A stretch of 64,000 nucleotides of DNA. It comes from Macrostomum hystrix (lineage: Eukaryota > Platyhelminthes > Macrostomidae). Position 1 is the first letter of the stretch; each line of letters begins with the position of its first letter. The stretch is taken from contig CATNEN010000025.1 of NCBI GenBank assembly GCA_950097015.1, forward strand, positions 5,012,001 to 5,076,000. Direction: 5' to 3'. Positions 48,014 to 59,675 of the stretch are shown one piece after another. A program made the translations under genes and the position numbers. The notes under the pieces were generated by a model. That model did not search any database, had not been told where the DNA came from, and was given only the letters and a program-made list of their open reading frames with translations.

Positions 48014-49039
48014 ATGCGCTCTATCTTGGCCCTGAGCGCTGCCGTCATGGCGGCGCTGTCGCTGGCTGCTGGCGCCACCATCACATTGCCAGATTGTTTC
48101 GCAAAGGACTATGCCGGCTGTAGCAGCTGCGTGCTGCAATTCAGCAATCAGAGATACGATCAGTTCTGCAGCTCCTCTCCGACTAGCAGTATGTGTTCGG
48201 ACCCCACTGGCAGGGTCAGCTACGTTAGCAACATCCAGAGCTCGGCGATACGAGGCTGCCCTGCTCCACCGCCAGCTGACACTGTGATTGCATCGACTCT
48301 TGCTGCTGTGACTAAACTGCCCCCAGTCACAACGGTGCGAGCTCAGGAAACGACAGTAACTGATCCTCCAGCAACAACAACCACGACCCAGGCTCCGACG
48401 ACGACAACAACAACAACCACCAAAACACCAACAACAACCACCAAAGCACCAACAACAACCACCAAAGCACCAACAACAACCACCAAAGCACAAACAACCA
48501 CCAAAGCACCAACAACAACCACCAAAGCACCAAAAACAACCACAAAAGCACCAACAACAACCACCAAAGCACCAAAAACAACCACCAAAGCACCAACAAC
48601 AACAACCACAAAGGCTCCAACAACAACCACCAAAGCACCAACAACAACAACCACCAAAGCACCAACAACAACAACCACAAAGGCTCCAACAACAACAACA
48701 GCCACCAAGGCCCCAACAACAACAACCACAACCAGGACTCCAACGACAACAAAATCCAGTCATCATGGCGGTCATCATAGACGTTATGGCCATCATGGTC
48801 ATCGTGCTGGTCATTATGGCGGTCATCATAGACGTTATGGCCATCATGGTCATCGTGCTAGTCGTTTTGGCGGTCATCATAGACGTTATGGCTATCATGG
48901 TCATCGTGGTGGTCACTGGCGTCGCCATCATTATGACGATGAAGACGAGGATGACAGGGGTACAGGAGACGAAAGAGATATAAGCTCTGGCAGGCGTGGT
49001 CGCTATCGCAGCGCAGGCGATGATGGCGACAGAAGCTGA
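48014..49039 (+). CDS. Secreted mucin-like protein with Thr repeats and His-rich tail
   Basis: ATG at 48014 gives 341 residues; an upstream in-frame open stretch lacks a signal peptide start. Signal peptide MRSILALSAAVMAALSLAAG. A Cys-rich segment follows (about 28-95) with C-x7-C-x2-C and three more Cys, resembling a PSI-type module. Then about 130 residues of TTTTKAP repeats, likely heavily O-glycosylated. Next come three GGHHRRYGHHGHR repeats, a short Asp/Glu block and an Arg-rich end. Single exon. It is probably a gland or surface secretion; the His/Arg-rich tail could bind metal or polyanions, which is inference. AATAAA lies at 49161. The Thr part is itself a minisatellite of 'accaaagcaccaacaacaac'. 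Confidence 0.82.
   Translation: MRSILALSAAVMAALSLAAGATITLPDCFAKDYAGCSSCVLQFSNQRYDQFCSSSPTSSMCSDPTGRVSYVSNIQSSAIRGCPAPPPADTVIASTLAAVTKLPPVTTVRAQETTVTDPPATTTTTQAPTTTTTTTTKTPTTTTKAPTTTTKAPTTTTKAQTTTKAPTTTTKAPKTTTKAPTTTTKAPKTTTKAPTTTTTKAPTTTTKAPTTTTTKAPTTTTTKAPTTTTATKAPTTTTTTRTPTTTKSSHHGGHHRRYGHHGHRAGHYGGHHRRYGHHGHRASRFGGHHRRYGYHGHRGGHWRRHHYDDEDEDDRGTGDERDISSGRRGRYRSAGDDGDRS
48384..48740 (+). repeat. Coding minisatellite, ACC/ACA-rich Thr repeats
   Basis: Units of 18-24 bp built on 'accaccaaagcaccaacaac' within the mucin-like gene. Variation in copy number would change the length of the Thr domain without breaking the frame. Confidence 0.92.
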
Positions 49040-49160
49040 CAGATGGACAATGAGTTATGAAATTACGTATGGAATCCATGGCAGGTGATGGGAATTGCTT
49101 TCGATAGCAGCAGTAGTTATAATAGCTCATGAACAGGCATAATGGCTAGTTTATGAATTG

Positions 49161-49166
49161 AATAAA
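49161..49166 (+). promoter_or_regulatory. Poly(A) signal of the mucin-like gene
   Basis: AATAAA, 121 bases after the stop codon. Confidence 0.6.
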
Positions 49167-50147
49167 TCTAATGTCAGAATAAGACGGGTCTTGGCTTAAT
49201 TCACAAAAAGAGCTTTACGCAATCATCGATGCGTTGGCTCGGATTCAGGCTAAGCAATCTACTCTATATTTTGTTTTAATACGCAAACAAAAGTGACATG
49301 TTGCAAAAGTACAACAGCACTGTATGACAATTTTACATATTTAGATTCCCAGTTGTATTAATTAAATCAAGTGCTTAAATTTGATTTGATTTGAACTTCC
49401 TATCAGGTCAGTTTTTACAAGTATCAGTTTAGTATGATATTACAAGTACACGCACACGATAAAACATAATCTGGAAAATGAAGTCACGCTGGAACACTGA
49501 AGTTGCAAAAACTGAATCATATGCACTGGATAAAACACAATAAGAAATGATCTGACAAGCGATAATAGCTAACAGGCACAAAACTTTTGCTGCAAATCAA
49601 CTTCTGGAAGATTTCTACCGCAATTACCTGTATAGTAGGAAATCAATGAAACTCCAGAAGCAAGTATGAGAACGACAAAGTTTGATGCTGTTGTAGCCTA
49701 GATACGAACAATGCCACCAGATAAGAAGACGATAACGAATATCTATAGCACCTGAAGAAGGAATGCTAAGGGATATTCGGCAATACAATCAGGTCCATTT
49801 TAACGATGCTCGTAAAATATGAGCTAGCTATTCAAATGATAATTTTTCGTCGAATGGAAACTAGCAGAGACGAAAGACAGTTTTTTTGACTGTTTAAAAT
49901 GGCTTAACGCTTTCAAAAAGATATCTAGATCTATCTAGGTTACAGCAATACAGACAGCATGCAAGCACGCAACAAGCAGAAGCATGGCACCAATTAGCTT
50001 CTAACCGAAAATAACGAATCTGTTGACTTTGAAAGCATTTTAGAATTCAAGTCACTGACGTCCGAGGCGCACAAGCTGTTTGCAATTGCACCCATGATCC
50101 GCATACTGCTCGACTTTCTCTACCAATTCGAAGCCACCGGCCCCCAT
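49167..50147. other. Spacer with a weak plus-strand terminal-exon candidate
   Basis: AT-rich. Near the end, about 50000-50174 (+), a frame reads ESVDFESILEFKSLTSEAHK, then LFAIAPMIRILLDFLYQFEA to a TGA that overlaps the 3' end of Rab21 on the other strand. It lacks a good acceptor and a recognised family. Confidence 0.35.
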
Positions 50148-52079
50148 TCAGCAGCACCGGCCGCCGCTTCCTGAGGTTCCCCCGCTGTCATCTTCGCCAA
50201 CAATGATACCGGCGTGTCGACCGGCAGAGCGTCGGCCAGAAGATGTCGCCGACACCCCGGCTGCATGGGCAGTAGACCTCGAAGCCGAGGACGAGCCTGC
50301 GGAGGACGCTTCCTCGGCGTCGCGACGAGCTAACATGTCGGCTGTTAGGTTAGCGAAGGCCTCCTCAACACCGCGATTCAGCTTGGCGGAGGTGCCGCAG
50401 TGCTTGGCGCCAACGGATCTGGCGAATTCCTCGGCGTCAGCCAGCGGTACGTGTCGATCACGCTCTAGATCAACCTGCAGGAAGAGAGAGGTCAAACAAG
50501 CACTTTTTTATTTCGAGCCTGGAAAGGCAAAGCGTAACTCTGTTTAATGCTTACAATTTTATGGTGCTTTTCTGGCCAAATTTTCAATAGCAAAACCATC
50601 ATCAGCGGTGAGGCACTAAACCACGGCTGGGAGCCTAGCAACGCTCATAACACGTATACATGTCTATGGTATAAACAAAAGTTTTCGCGACTGTTTCATT
50701 TTTATCAGACTACCATAGACTATGTCCTACGAAACAGTGCTATATGAAACAGAGTTAAGGAAAGGAGATAGGTGTTTTTTGTTGTGACGAGCTGTGAAAT
50801 TACTACAACCGGCTTCTTCATTGGATGCATTACCTGGTGGAATGATAAGCGGACTTACTGGCGCCGAGATCGAGAAGTACATGGATGATTTCGACTTGGA
50901 AAAAGCTGCTGAAGCACCATCTCTCGAGGATTTTAATCGATTGTTCGCATTGGTTGGAACAGTCGGTTAACGTGTTTGATAAGGAATGTTGTGTTGCCAG
51001 TTCCCAGCATCAAGAGAGGAGGTCAATAAAACGACTGAATGACTTCATCGACGCGTATGGGATCCATTCAAGTTGACATCGCGACGTGTAAACGCTCTGT
51101 GCTTGAGTATGTGGTACGCCTTTTCTATGGGACTTTTCTATAAGAAGGCCAACAGAGGTTTATTCTCGCGCACTCGTGCCAAGACTAAATCAAGATTAAA
51201 TCAAGAAAAACTAGTATTGCATCCTACAAGTATATTGATTCGCTCGTGAAATCTACCGTACGATCTCGTACTATCTATTGTATCTACCGAGTTAAATACA
51301 TGCATGTAACCGTAAATGTACACGGACAAGGCTGGGGGTGTTTTACGAACCAAAGTTCAATCTTAAGTTCAAACTTAGGATTGAGTTTAGGATCGACGTG
51401 TTCTATGAAGATAAAAGCCGATCTTAGCTGGGATCGAACTTAGGTGTGACCTAAGGGAAGATAAGATCGAACCTACGACTGGTGCGTTTTATCAAGAGAG
51501 ACTGTCTATGACCAAAACTGTCATGGTCGATCTTAACTTTAGGACACATCTAGAGTTGTCCTAAGTTTCAAGTGACTCCTAAGTGTTTGTAAAACGCATT
51601 TACGGCCCAGTCTTAAGTTCGAGCTTAAGTTGGAACTTAGGAGTCAGTCTTAAGACGCAGTTCATAAAACACCTCCCTGAGCTATAAATCACAGTCAAAT
51701 GCAATATTGAATAATAAATTACTTTGTTGCCAACCAGGTAAAGCGTTACATCCGAGCCGCGAATCTTGCGCAGTTCCTTTACCCAGTTGCGCGCCTTCTC
51801 AAACGAGTCCTCGTCGGTGATGTCGTATACTAGAATGGCGCCATCGCTGTCCCTATAGTAGATGGGGCCCAGTGCATGAAATCGCTCCTGTCCTGCTGTA
51901 TCCCAGATGTTCAACGTCACCCGACGGCCAGACACGTTAAGCTTCTTTGTGAGGAAAGAGGCCTGTACCGTGGTCAGATGCTTGTCGTTGAATTTGTCCT
52001 CAACGTATCGCAACGCTAGGGACGTCTTGCCGACGCATCCTTCGCCAAGCAGTACGATCTTAAACTCCCTGTTGGACAT
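50148..52079 (-). CDS. RAB21: Rab21 small GTPase
   Basis: Early-endosomal Rab that in animals controls integrin and cargo traffic. Exons 51723-52079 and 50148-50474 join in phase 0 (AAA|GTAATT; CTGCAG|GTTGAT), giving 227 residues against about 225 in vertebrates. Motifs: P-loop GEGCVGKTS, switch I with TTVQASF, WDTAGQERFHALGPIYYRDS, NKVD made across the splice, and TSAK. The switch/interswitch text is close to the Rab21 type (FLTKKL; GPIYYRDSDGAILVYDITDE). The hypervariable tail is Ser/Ala-rich and ends GGRCC, so it is doubly prenylated. An acceptor-like CATATTTCAG lies 22 bases before the ATG. The intron (50475-51722) holds a MITE and coding-like debris. Confidence 0.95.
50475..51722. other. 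Rab21 intron
   Basis: Contains a 14-bp imperfect inverted repeat near 50660 and 50730 (GTCTATGGTA / TACCATAGAC), a plus-strand coding-like piece at about 50817-50970 and the MITE at 51338-51677. Confidence 0.6.
51338..51677. mobile_element. MITE in the Rab21 intron, TIR GGTGTTTTAYGAAC
   Basis: Left end GGTGTTTTACGAAC at 51338-51351 and right end GTTCATAAAACACC at 51664-51677 are inverted copies. Inside, CTTAAGTTC and CCTAAGTT motifs repeat in both orientations, so most of the element can fold on itself. No coding capacity. A target-site duplication is not evident, so the superfamily is unknown. Confidence 0.65.
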
Positions 52080-53932
52080 TGTGATTCAATATTCACCACC
52101 GCTGAAATATGCGGGTTCGGGAAGAGTTCTTTCGTAAAATATAAACTGGCTAGGCAAGACCAAAACGAAAGTATAGCAAAGTAAAACGCAATATAGAAGG
52201 AAGCCGTCAGTTGCGGTGTGTGAAGTGGTGGAAGAAACCTCGTTCTAATTAGTAGTTTAGAGCTATCAACCTCCACCTCCTCACACAGGACTGGGGTGTT
52301 GTGCTATGTGTTCGCTTGCCGCGAGCCCTTCGACCCCGTGCAGCCATCCCCACTCCGCCTATCGCACGCGCTGGTCGCACAGCCAGCCTGGGCTAGACCC
52401 ACCATCCACCCCACTCCACAGATAACGCACGCAGTCTGCACCAGTCTGCCTCAGAGCTGTGGCCCCCGCTTGGGCCTTTGAAAAATGTACGTTGAAATTT
52501 AACAGCACGCATGACGATTGTACACTAGACAATATTTCTTCACGATTTTATTAAACTTCACTAAAAATTATTAGTTACTCTTAATTTACTTACGAGCTAT
52601 AAAGTGAATAGACATTGTGCCTAGTCAGTGTGGATGGACTGGCGAACTTTCTTTACAGACACTGTGCATGTGCATGTAATAAAGCTTTAAACTCCTTACT
52701 ACCCGCTTGCAAAAAGCTGTAAATAATGTGCCTGATCTGTAATCCGCATTTTCTACGTGTATAATAACTATATTACAAACGGGATTACATAGACGAGATG
52801 GAAATAACAGGCATTGCAATGAGTTGCACAGAAAAATTGTCAACATTCCAGCATGCATTGTTAGCCAGCGCAATTTCACTTTGCTCAATCTAAACACCTC
52901 TTAAAGTGGCGTCAGAAATCAACAATAATAATTTGATGCAGTGCACTGTGAGAACTGAATGTATTGATTGGCGACCAACAGTCATCGAAGAGGCAATTGT
53001 GCTTAATCAGCTGACCCTTGAGCATAAAAGAGCAGACGTGGTATACTCTAACTGTCCCATGGAGGAGCAATAGAGGTGAATTGGGGGCTCGATAATCCCC
53101 CAAGCCCAGCTTAGGGTAGGGAGCTACTTTTTAGTAGTGCTTGCCCAGTAACATGACCAAATGATTTGCCGCAAACAGAGACTTTCATTAGGCCTAGATT
53201 GGTAGAGCCTACTTTGACTTTGATCATACGAGCTCGTTACATGTGGAATGAATAAAAAATTACAACAAAACAAACAAATTGGTATATATAAATTCCGACA
53301 ATGCACAAGTATAATGTAACAGGTCCGACTAATATATTGGATATAGTCTTGTTACAAGTGCTGCAGCAAAATGATATAAAAATGTTTTAATTGACATCAA
53401 CGGAGACAAGCCACAAGCTGCTATGAAAGCCTATGCAGTGCCATTATGATACAGTTTTGCGAAATCACTAAACACTGAAGAAGCACGAATAGGGATAGTG
53501 GGTTCTTGAGAATTCCTCAAGGCGACAGAATAAATGAGTTTGAGTATTTCATAAAATATGTTTTCATATTGGGGAGGACTTTATCAGTAAATAAGAAGTG
53601 TGTGCGCTAGGCATAAAATTTTGCAACTCGAAGCTAAACTAAAACGTAACGCATTACGTTTGGCCTCGGACAGAAAATTTCTCCGGAACACGACTCACTT
53701 AATGTTGCTCCAATTTATAGTGCGACTTACACACAACAATGTGATCCGGAGTAAAGTAGATCCTAAGTCCTGATATTGCTCTGCGTGCGTTTCACTCATC
53801 CTTCAATTTACGGTTTTACTTCAAAAGACAATAAAAAGATAATTGAAGGACATTACGACTTTTAGAAAACTAACAATCAGTTTTTTTTGTTTTTTTCCAC
53901 AATCTGGCTAAAAGAACAAGCTACATTATCCT
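52080..53932. other. Rab21 upstream region and AT-rich spacer
   Basis: The first 400 bases are the likely 5' region of Rab21. The rest is AT-rich with no recognisable gene. Confidence 0.5.
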
Positions 53933-56085
53933 CATGAGTCCTTCAGTGTGCTGACCCATTATCCTCATGAGTCCTTCAGTGTGCTGACCCATTATCCTCA
54001 TGAGTCCTTCAGTGTGCTGACCCATTATCCTCATGAGTCCTTCAGTGTGCTGACCCATTATCCTCATGAGTCCTTCAGTGTGCTGACCCATTATCCTCAT
54101 GAGTCCTTCAGTGTGCTGACCCATTATCCTCATGAGTCCTTCAGTGTGCTGACCCATTATCCTCATGAGTCCTTCAGTGTGCTGACCCATTATCCTCATG
54201 AGTCCTTCAGTGTGCTGACCCATTATCCTCATGAGTCCCTCAGTGTGCTGACCCATTATCCTCATGAGTCCCTCAGTGTGCTGACCCATTATCCTCATGA
54301 GTCCCTCAGTGTGCTGACCCATTATCCTCATGAGTCCCTCAGTGTGCTGACCCATTATCCTAATGAGTCCCTCAGTGTGCTGACCCATTATCCTCATAAG
54401 TCCTTCAGTGTGCTGATCCATAATCCTCATGAGTCCTTCAGTGTGCTGACCCATTATCCTCATGAGTCCTTCAGTGTGCTGACCCATTATCCTCATGAGT
54501 CCTTCAGTGTGCTGACCCATTATCCTCATGAGTCCTTCAGTGTGCTGACCCATTATCCTCATGAGTCCTTCAGTGTGCTGACCCATTATCCTCATGAGTC
54601 CTTCAGTGTGCTGACCCATTATCCTCATGAGTCCTTCAGTGTGCTGACCCATTATCCTCATGAGTCCTTCAGTGTGCTGACCCATTATCCTCATGAGTCC
54701 TTCAGTGTGCTGACCCATTATCCTCATGAGTCCTTCAGTGTGCTGACCCATTATCCTCATGAGTCCTTCAGTGTGCTGACCCATTATCCTCATGAGTCCT
54801 TCAGTGTGCTGACCCATTATCCTCATGAGTCCTTCAGTGTGCTGACCCATTATCCTCATGAGTCCCTCAGTGTGCTGACCCATTATCCTCATGAGTCCCT
54901 CAGTGTGCTGACCCATTATCCTCATGAGTCCCTCAGTGTGCTGACCCATTATCCTCATGAGTCCCTCAGTGTGCTGACCCATTATCCTAATGAGTCCCTC
55001 AGTGTGCTGACCCATTATCCTCATAAGTCCTTCAGTGTGCTGATCCATAATCCTCATGAGTCCTTCAGTGTGCTGACCCATTATCCTCATGAGTCCCTCA
55101 GTGTGCTGACCCATTATCCTCATGAGTCCCTCAGTGTGCTGACCCATTATCCTCATGAGTCCCTCAGTGTGCTGACCCATTATCCTCATAAGTCCTTCAG
55201 TGTGCTGATCCATAATCCTCATGAGTCCTTCAGTGTGCTGACCCATTATCCTCATGAGTCCTTCAGTGTGCTGACCCATTATCCTCATGAGTCCTTCAGT
55301 GTGCTGACCCATTATCCTCATGAGTCCTTCAGTGTGCTGACTCATTATCATCATGAGTCGTTCAGTGTGCTGACTCATTGTCATCATGAGTCCTTCAGTG
55401 TGCTGACTCATTGTCATCATGAGTCCTTCAGTGTGCTGACTCATTGTCATCATGAGTCCTTCATTGTGCTGACCCATTATCCTCATAAGTCCTTCAGTGT
55501 GCTGACCCATTATCCTCATAAGTCCCTCAGTGTGCTGACCCATTATCCTCATGAGTCCCTCAGTGTGCTGACCCATTATCCTCATGAGTCCTTCAGTGTG
55601 CTGACCCATTATCCTCATGAGTCCTTCAGTGTGCTGACCCATTATCCTCATGAGTCCTTCAGTGTGCTGACCCATTATCCTCATGAGTCCTTCAGTGTGC
55701 TGACCCATTATCCTCATGAGTCCTTCAGTGTGCTGACCCATAATCCTCATGAGTCCTTCAGTGTGCTGACCCATTATCCTCATGAGTCCTTCAGTGTGCT
55801 GACCCATTATCCTCATGAGTCCCTCAGTGTGCTGACCCATTATCCTCATGAGTCCCTCAGTGTGCTGACCCATTATCCTCATGAGTCCCTCAGTGTGCTG
55901 ACCCATTATCCTCATGAATCCTTAGTGTGCTGACTCATTGTCATCATGAGTCCTTCAGTGTGCTGACTCATTGTCATCATGAGTCCTTCAGTGTGCTGAC
56001 TCATTGTCATCATGAATCCTTCAGTGTGCTGACTCATTGTCATCATGAGTCCTTCAGTGTGCTGACCCATAATCCTCATTGTTTG
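53933..56085. repeat. 33-bp satellite, about 65 copies
   Basis: Unit of 33 bp starting ATTATCCTCATGAGTCCTTC and ending AGTGTGCTGACCC. Variants (CCTTC/CCCTC, CATGAG/CATAAG, ATTATC/ATAATC, CATTGTCATC) occur in blocks: a motif with 'aatgagtccctc', 'cataagtcc' and 'gatccataatcc' appears near 54358-54430 and again near 54988-55060, about 630 bp apart. Both strands are open for more than 660 codons because 33 is divisible by three and the unit has no stop in either reading; there is no flanking domain or splice context, so it is not a gene. Confidence 0.97.
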
Positions 56086-56715
56086 TAAAACAGAAATTTG
56101 CAAATAATATCAATTGATGCTACCATGCAAAGGTTGACTCAATAAGTGGTGTAATAATTAAGAATTATTGCTTCAGTAATGAATTCACAGTTGCTGAAGA
56201 TATTGCCGACAATATTGCAGCAGCTAGAATAAACAATTAAATCAGCATTTACAGCTAGAAAACGAGTTGAAAATATGAGAAAAAAAATTAACACAGCTAA
56301 AAGTAGTGTCACAACAAAGGCTGGTTAATACTCAACAAGCTGTAAAACCACAATGCAGAGAAATAAATACAACTGAGGTAAAGCAATCAAAGCCGAAAAG
56401 TTTCTCACGGCAGTACCGTTGAGGCGCAATACAATCACTTGCCTATACTAACAGTAGAGTGCTACTCTTCGAGGAGTTTTAAATGAGTCAACGAATTGAA
56501 ACAGATACTCTGATGAGGGGGGAAGACATCAGTATATCAAAAACAACAGTTTTGATAGTGTAGTGAAATCGTGTAAAAATAATACGATACTATCTGGCCA
56601 TGGGTCCTATATAGTACGAGCGTATACAAAGCAAACAGAACATTTTTATTGAGCAAATAAAATTTCAGCAACAAGGTTGAGAATGGCATTGCGCGACTAT
56701 CAGCTTACAGCTTAG
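56086..56715. other. Spacer and TMEM117 3' UTR
   Basis: AT-rich sequence. TTTATT at 56645-56650 gives AATAAA on the minus strand, 66 bases past the TMEM117 stop. Confidence 0.6.
56645..56650 (-). promoter_or_regulatory. Poly(A) signal of TMEM117
   Basis: AATAAA on the minus strand, about 66 bases after the stop codon at 56716-56718. Confidence 0.6.
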
Positions 56716-59675
56716 TCACACATCCGCCGACTGACCTGCGACTGTGGGCGGTGAGTTCTGACGCGCAGAGCAGCCGCAGTCGCAGCTGCCGCAGTCGCAG
56801 CCGCCGCAGTCGCAGCCGCCGCAGTCGCAGCCGCCGCAGTCGCAGCCACCGCAGTCGCAGCTACCGCAGTCGCAGCAGCTGCAGTAGTAGCGAGCAACCC
56901 GCGTCATCAGCTTCTGTCGCTGCTCCCGACGCTGCTGATGCCGATCGGAGGGCTTCATCTTCTTTAGTCGTTTCAAACGGACGTCGCTGCAGTCAGGGGT
57001 TTTTGACGGAGTCGACGGTGAAGTAGCTACAGCCGCGGTCACGGCGGCAGCTTCGCCTTCAACTTCCACAATTTTGTCCAGGCTGTGCGCGCTGTGACTA
57101 ACCAGCAGGTTATTCAGGGTGCGGTTCTTTTTCATGCGGCCCTGATAGACGTCGCGATGCTCTTTGCTGTAGCGACCGAAGATGACGACTAGGGCGCCGA
57201 AGACGGAGATTGCTGTCAGGCTGAGCAGAAACGAGCTGAGCTTCACGTGCAAGGGATAGCCAGTGTAGCGAGAATGAGTCCAGATGTCCTTGGACAGCAG
57301 GGTCTCACCGTCCGGTGCCAGGGTTCGGTTGCGGTACTCAAAGCTGAGGCTGTGGTTGCCACTTTCGCAGTCGACTAGGGCCAGCTCTGTCTCATTGTGC
57401 ACCGTGTAGATTGAGCCATGCGGACCCACGTACTGGCCGTACTCACAGGGTGAGTATACCATCTGGGTGCGGGCGAGAACGGGAGATAGGTCTGGTATCC
57501 AAATGCTCAATTGGTATGGAGAATATAAAAAACATCCAGATGAAAACAATACAGGCATATAACGTGTTTCTAGAAGCGTTGAGTCGTTAGTGAAGTGTTT
57601 GAGTTGCAAGAGAAGTCCTTAAGTCGTTTAAAAAACGTTAAAGTTGTTAGAAAAGTGTTTGAGTAATTAGAGTAGCGTTTAGTCGTTAGAGTAGCCGTTC
57701 AGACATTAAAGAAGCGTTTGAGTCGTTAGAGAAGCCGTCTGAATGGTTGGATGGTTTCAATCACAGCAGCCCCGGACTAACCTGATTCTTCCACATGTTC
57801 AGGTCGAGACACATGACCACGAACAAGACACCGTAGTTGAACCACTTGCCGGTGATGTGAACTGTCCAGACCTCCTCGTCAACGATTCGCTTGAACCAGT
57901 CTGGAATGCGCACATCGAAGGCGTAGATGGCCTTGGCCACGCCGGGCAGGCGCACATCCAGGCTGTTGGTGAAGTTGGGGAAGTCCCAGTCCTGCATGAC
58001 AATGAGCAGGTCCAGGCTCAGTATTGACGCAGCAAGGAATGCCCGCGACAGTTCGTTAGAGGGCGCGAAGCCGCGGTTCAGATAGTCCCAGCGAATGAGG
58101 TCGGTGCAGATGACGGTGATGACAGTGGTGCACAGGCTGATGAGCAGCAGCCAAAACATCACTATGCGGGTGTAGCCGGAGCGCCACCACTGGCGAATGA
58201 AGCGATTCCAGCTGGGGTAGAGGTGCTCCTGCAGCATCATGTCGCTAACCATCCAGGCGGTCATGAAGTCGCCAAGCCACGTGCCAGTGGCCGCCATTTT
58301 CATAAAGGTAGAATTTTTTATATCCATCTGTTTGCTGATGAGGTAGGGGATACTGCTAGCGCCTCCTAGTGTTAGGAGGAAGGCGTTGTAGATGTGAGAG
58401 AAGATGTAGACCGATATGATTGTAGAGAACCACATGGTCATCCAAGAGCCCTCATCATTGGCGAACATTTTCAAGCGGAACAGGCGGTCTGAAATAAAAG
58501 GGGGCCGGTAGAAATGCATGGCGTTACCAGTGCAGGATTCGCGTGTTAAAAGTGGCCCATATGAAGCCGGACTCACTGAACAGGAAGACGTGGCACAGCT
58601 TCCCAGCGATGATGCCCACCAGAATCCCGAGCAGCCACATGAGCACTTTTAGCAGGCTCCAAGCGTTTGGTGGATAGCGCCTGAACACAAATGCGAACAC
58701 GTTGCCTAACACAGGTATGCTGCACACCTGAGATGAGTCCGCTATGGGGTCCTCGGCATAGATTAGAAAGTTGAGGAAAACGACTAGAAAAGCGCAGATC
58801 ATGCGCACGTACGGATGCTGAAAGTAGAACCGAGCGTCGTGCACCATGTAGAGCGAGTACTCACTCAGCCGCTTAATGTCCACGGGGTCGATGGTGGAGC
58901 TGAAGGAGCCCGGCCGGTTCAGGCAGGACGGAGTGTGCAGATGTCGGCTGGAAGGCGAGCCCTGCTGCGACCCGCAGGTAGCAGTCGCCAATGCGGCTGC
59001 CTGCGATCTGCTTGAAGACGCCGCCGACACTGAATCATCGTCAGCCTTTCTTTGGGCGTCGATTTCGAATGTGGCAGCTGCCGTTGCGGACTGCGTCGTC
59101 TGCGGGGCGCTGTCCGCCGGCGGAGCGGATGATGCAGCGCCGTCAGCTCCAGCATCGACACAGTCGACATGCGATTTGCCTGCGCCAGTAGAAATGGCAG
59201 CTGGGGCATCGACCATTAAAGTGGCTGCTGGCGCAGCGGATGGCACCGACATCTGACGTCGATGCCGCGACGGAAGCGCGCGCCGGCCGAGGCCGAAAAC
59301 AGCGCCGCCAACGACGCTGCTGCCGTTGCTGCTGGCAACATCGCCGGCTGCGTCGGAAAGTTGTCGCAGCAATGAGCGACGCCTGTTAGCCATTGCATGC
59401 TGCTGCTGCAGCTGTGGGGGCAGGGGTTGCTGCTGCTGCTGCTGCTGCCGAGGCAACCGTTGCACGGGCGTCGGACTGCAGACAGCTGAGCTGGGAGCGG
59501 TTCGCTTTTCGCGTACTTTTAAGCGGCCAGCGTCGCGCCATTTGATTGACATGCGCCTGACCAACTCACGATCGCTCAGGCTGGTGGCCAGGTCGACCAT
59601 CTCCGCCTGCGGCTGCGGCTGGTGCGTCGGCTGCGGATCCCCGGCCTCAGCCAAATAGTGCTGCTGAGTTGCCAT
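56716..59675 (-). CDS. TMEM117: TMEM117 orthologue with long N-terminal extension and Cys-rich tail
   Basis: Multi-pass membrane protein; in vertebrates a plasma-membrane protein tied to ER-stress-induced death. Exons 58577-59675, 57782-58488 and 56716-57462 join with matching phases (TTCA|GTGAGT; CAG|GTTAGT; CCCAG|ATG) into 850 residues. The core is recognised by FYFQHPYVRMICAFLV, NFLIYAEDP, RLKMFANDEGSWMTMWFSTI, ATGTWLGDFMTAWMVSDMML, LNRGFAPSNELSRAFLA, LLIVMQDWDFPNFT, HITGKWFNYG, LDLNMWKNQ and EYGQYVGP. Vertebrate TMEM117 has about 514 residues and starts almost at the YFQHP motif. Here about 240 low-complexity residues (poly-Gln, Ala/Ser-rich) precede it. The C-terminus carries CDCGG repeats. 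ATG at 59675 is preferred over 59771 because an acceptor-like TTTTTGTTAG ends 23 bases upstream. Confidence 0.93.
56775..56880 (-). repeat. Coding 15-bp repeat, CDCGG tail of TMEM117
   Basis: Plus-strand units of GCAGCCGCCGCAGTC, seven copies, which on the coding strand read Cys-Asp-Cys-Gly-(Gly/Ser). The result is a cluster of about 14 Cys in 37 residues at the cytosolic C-terminus. Confidence 0.93.

Noticed and set aside
53921-55933. Two long opposite-strand frames of more than 660 codons
   Set aside because: They are the 33-bp satellite read in each direction, with no start context, splice sites or non-repeat domain.
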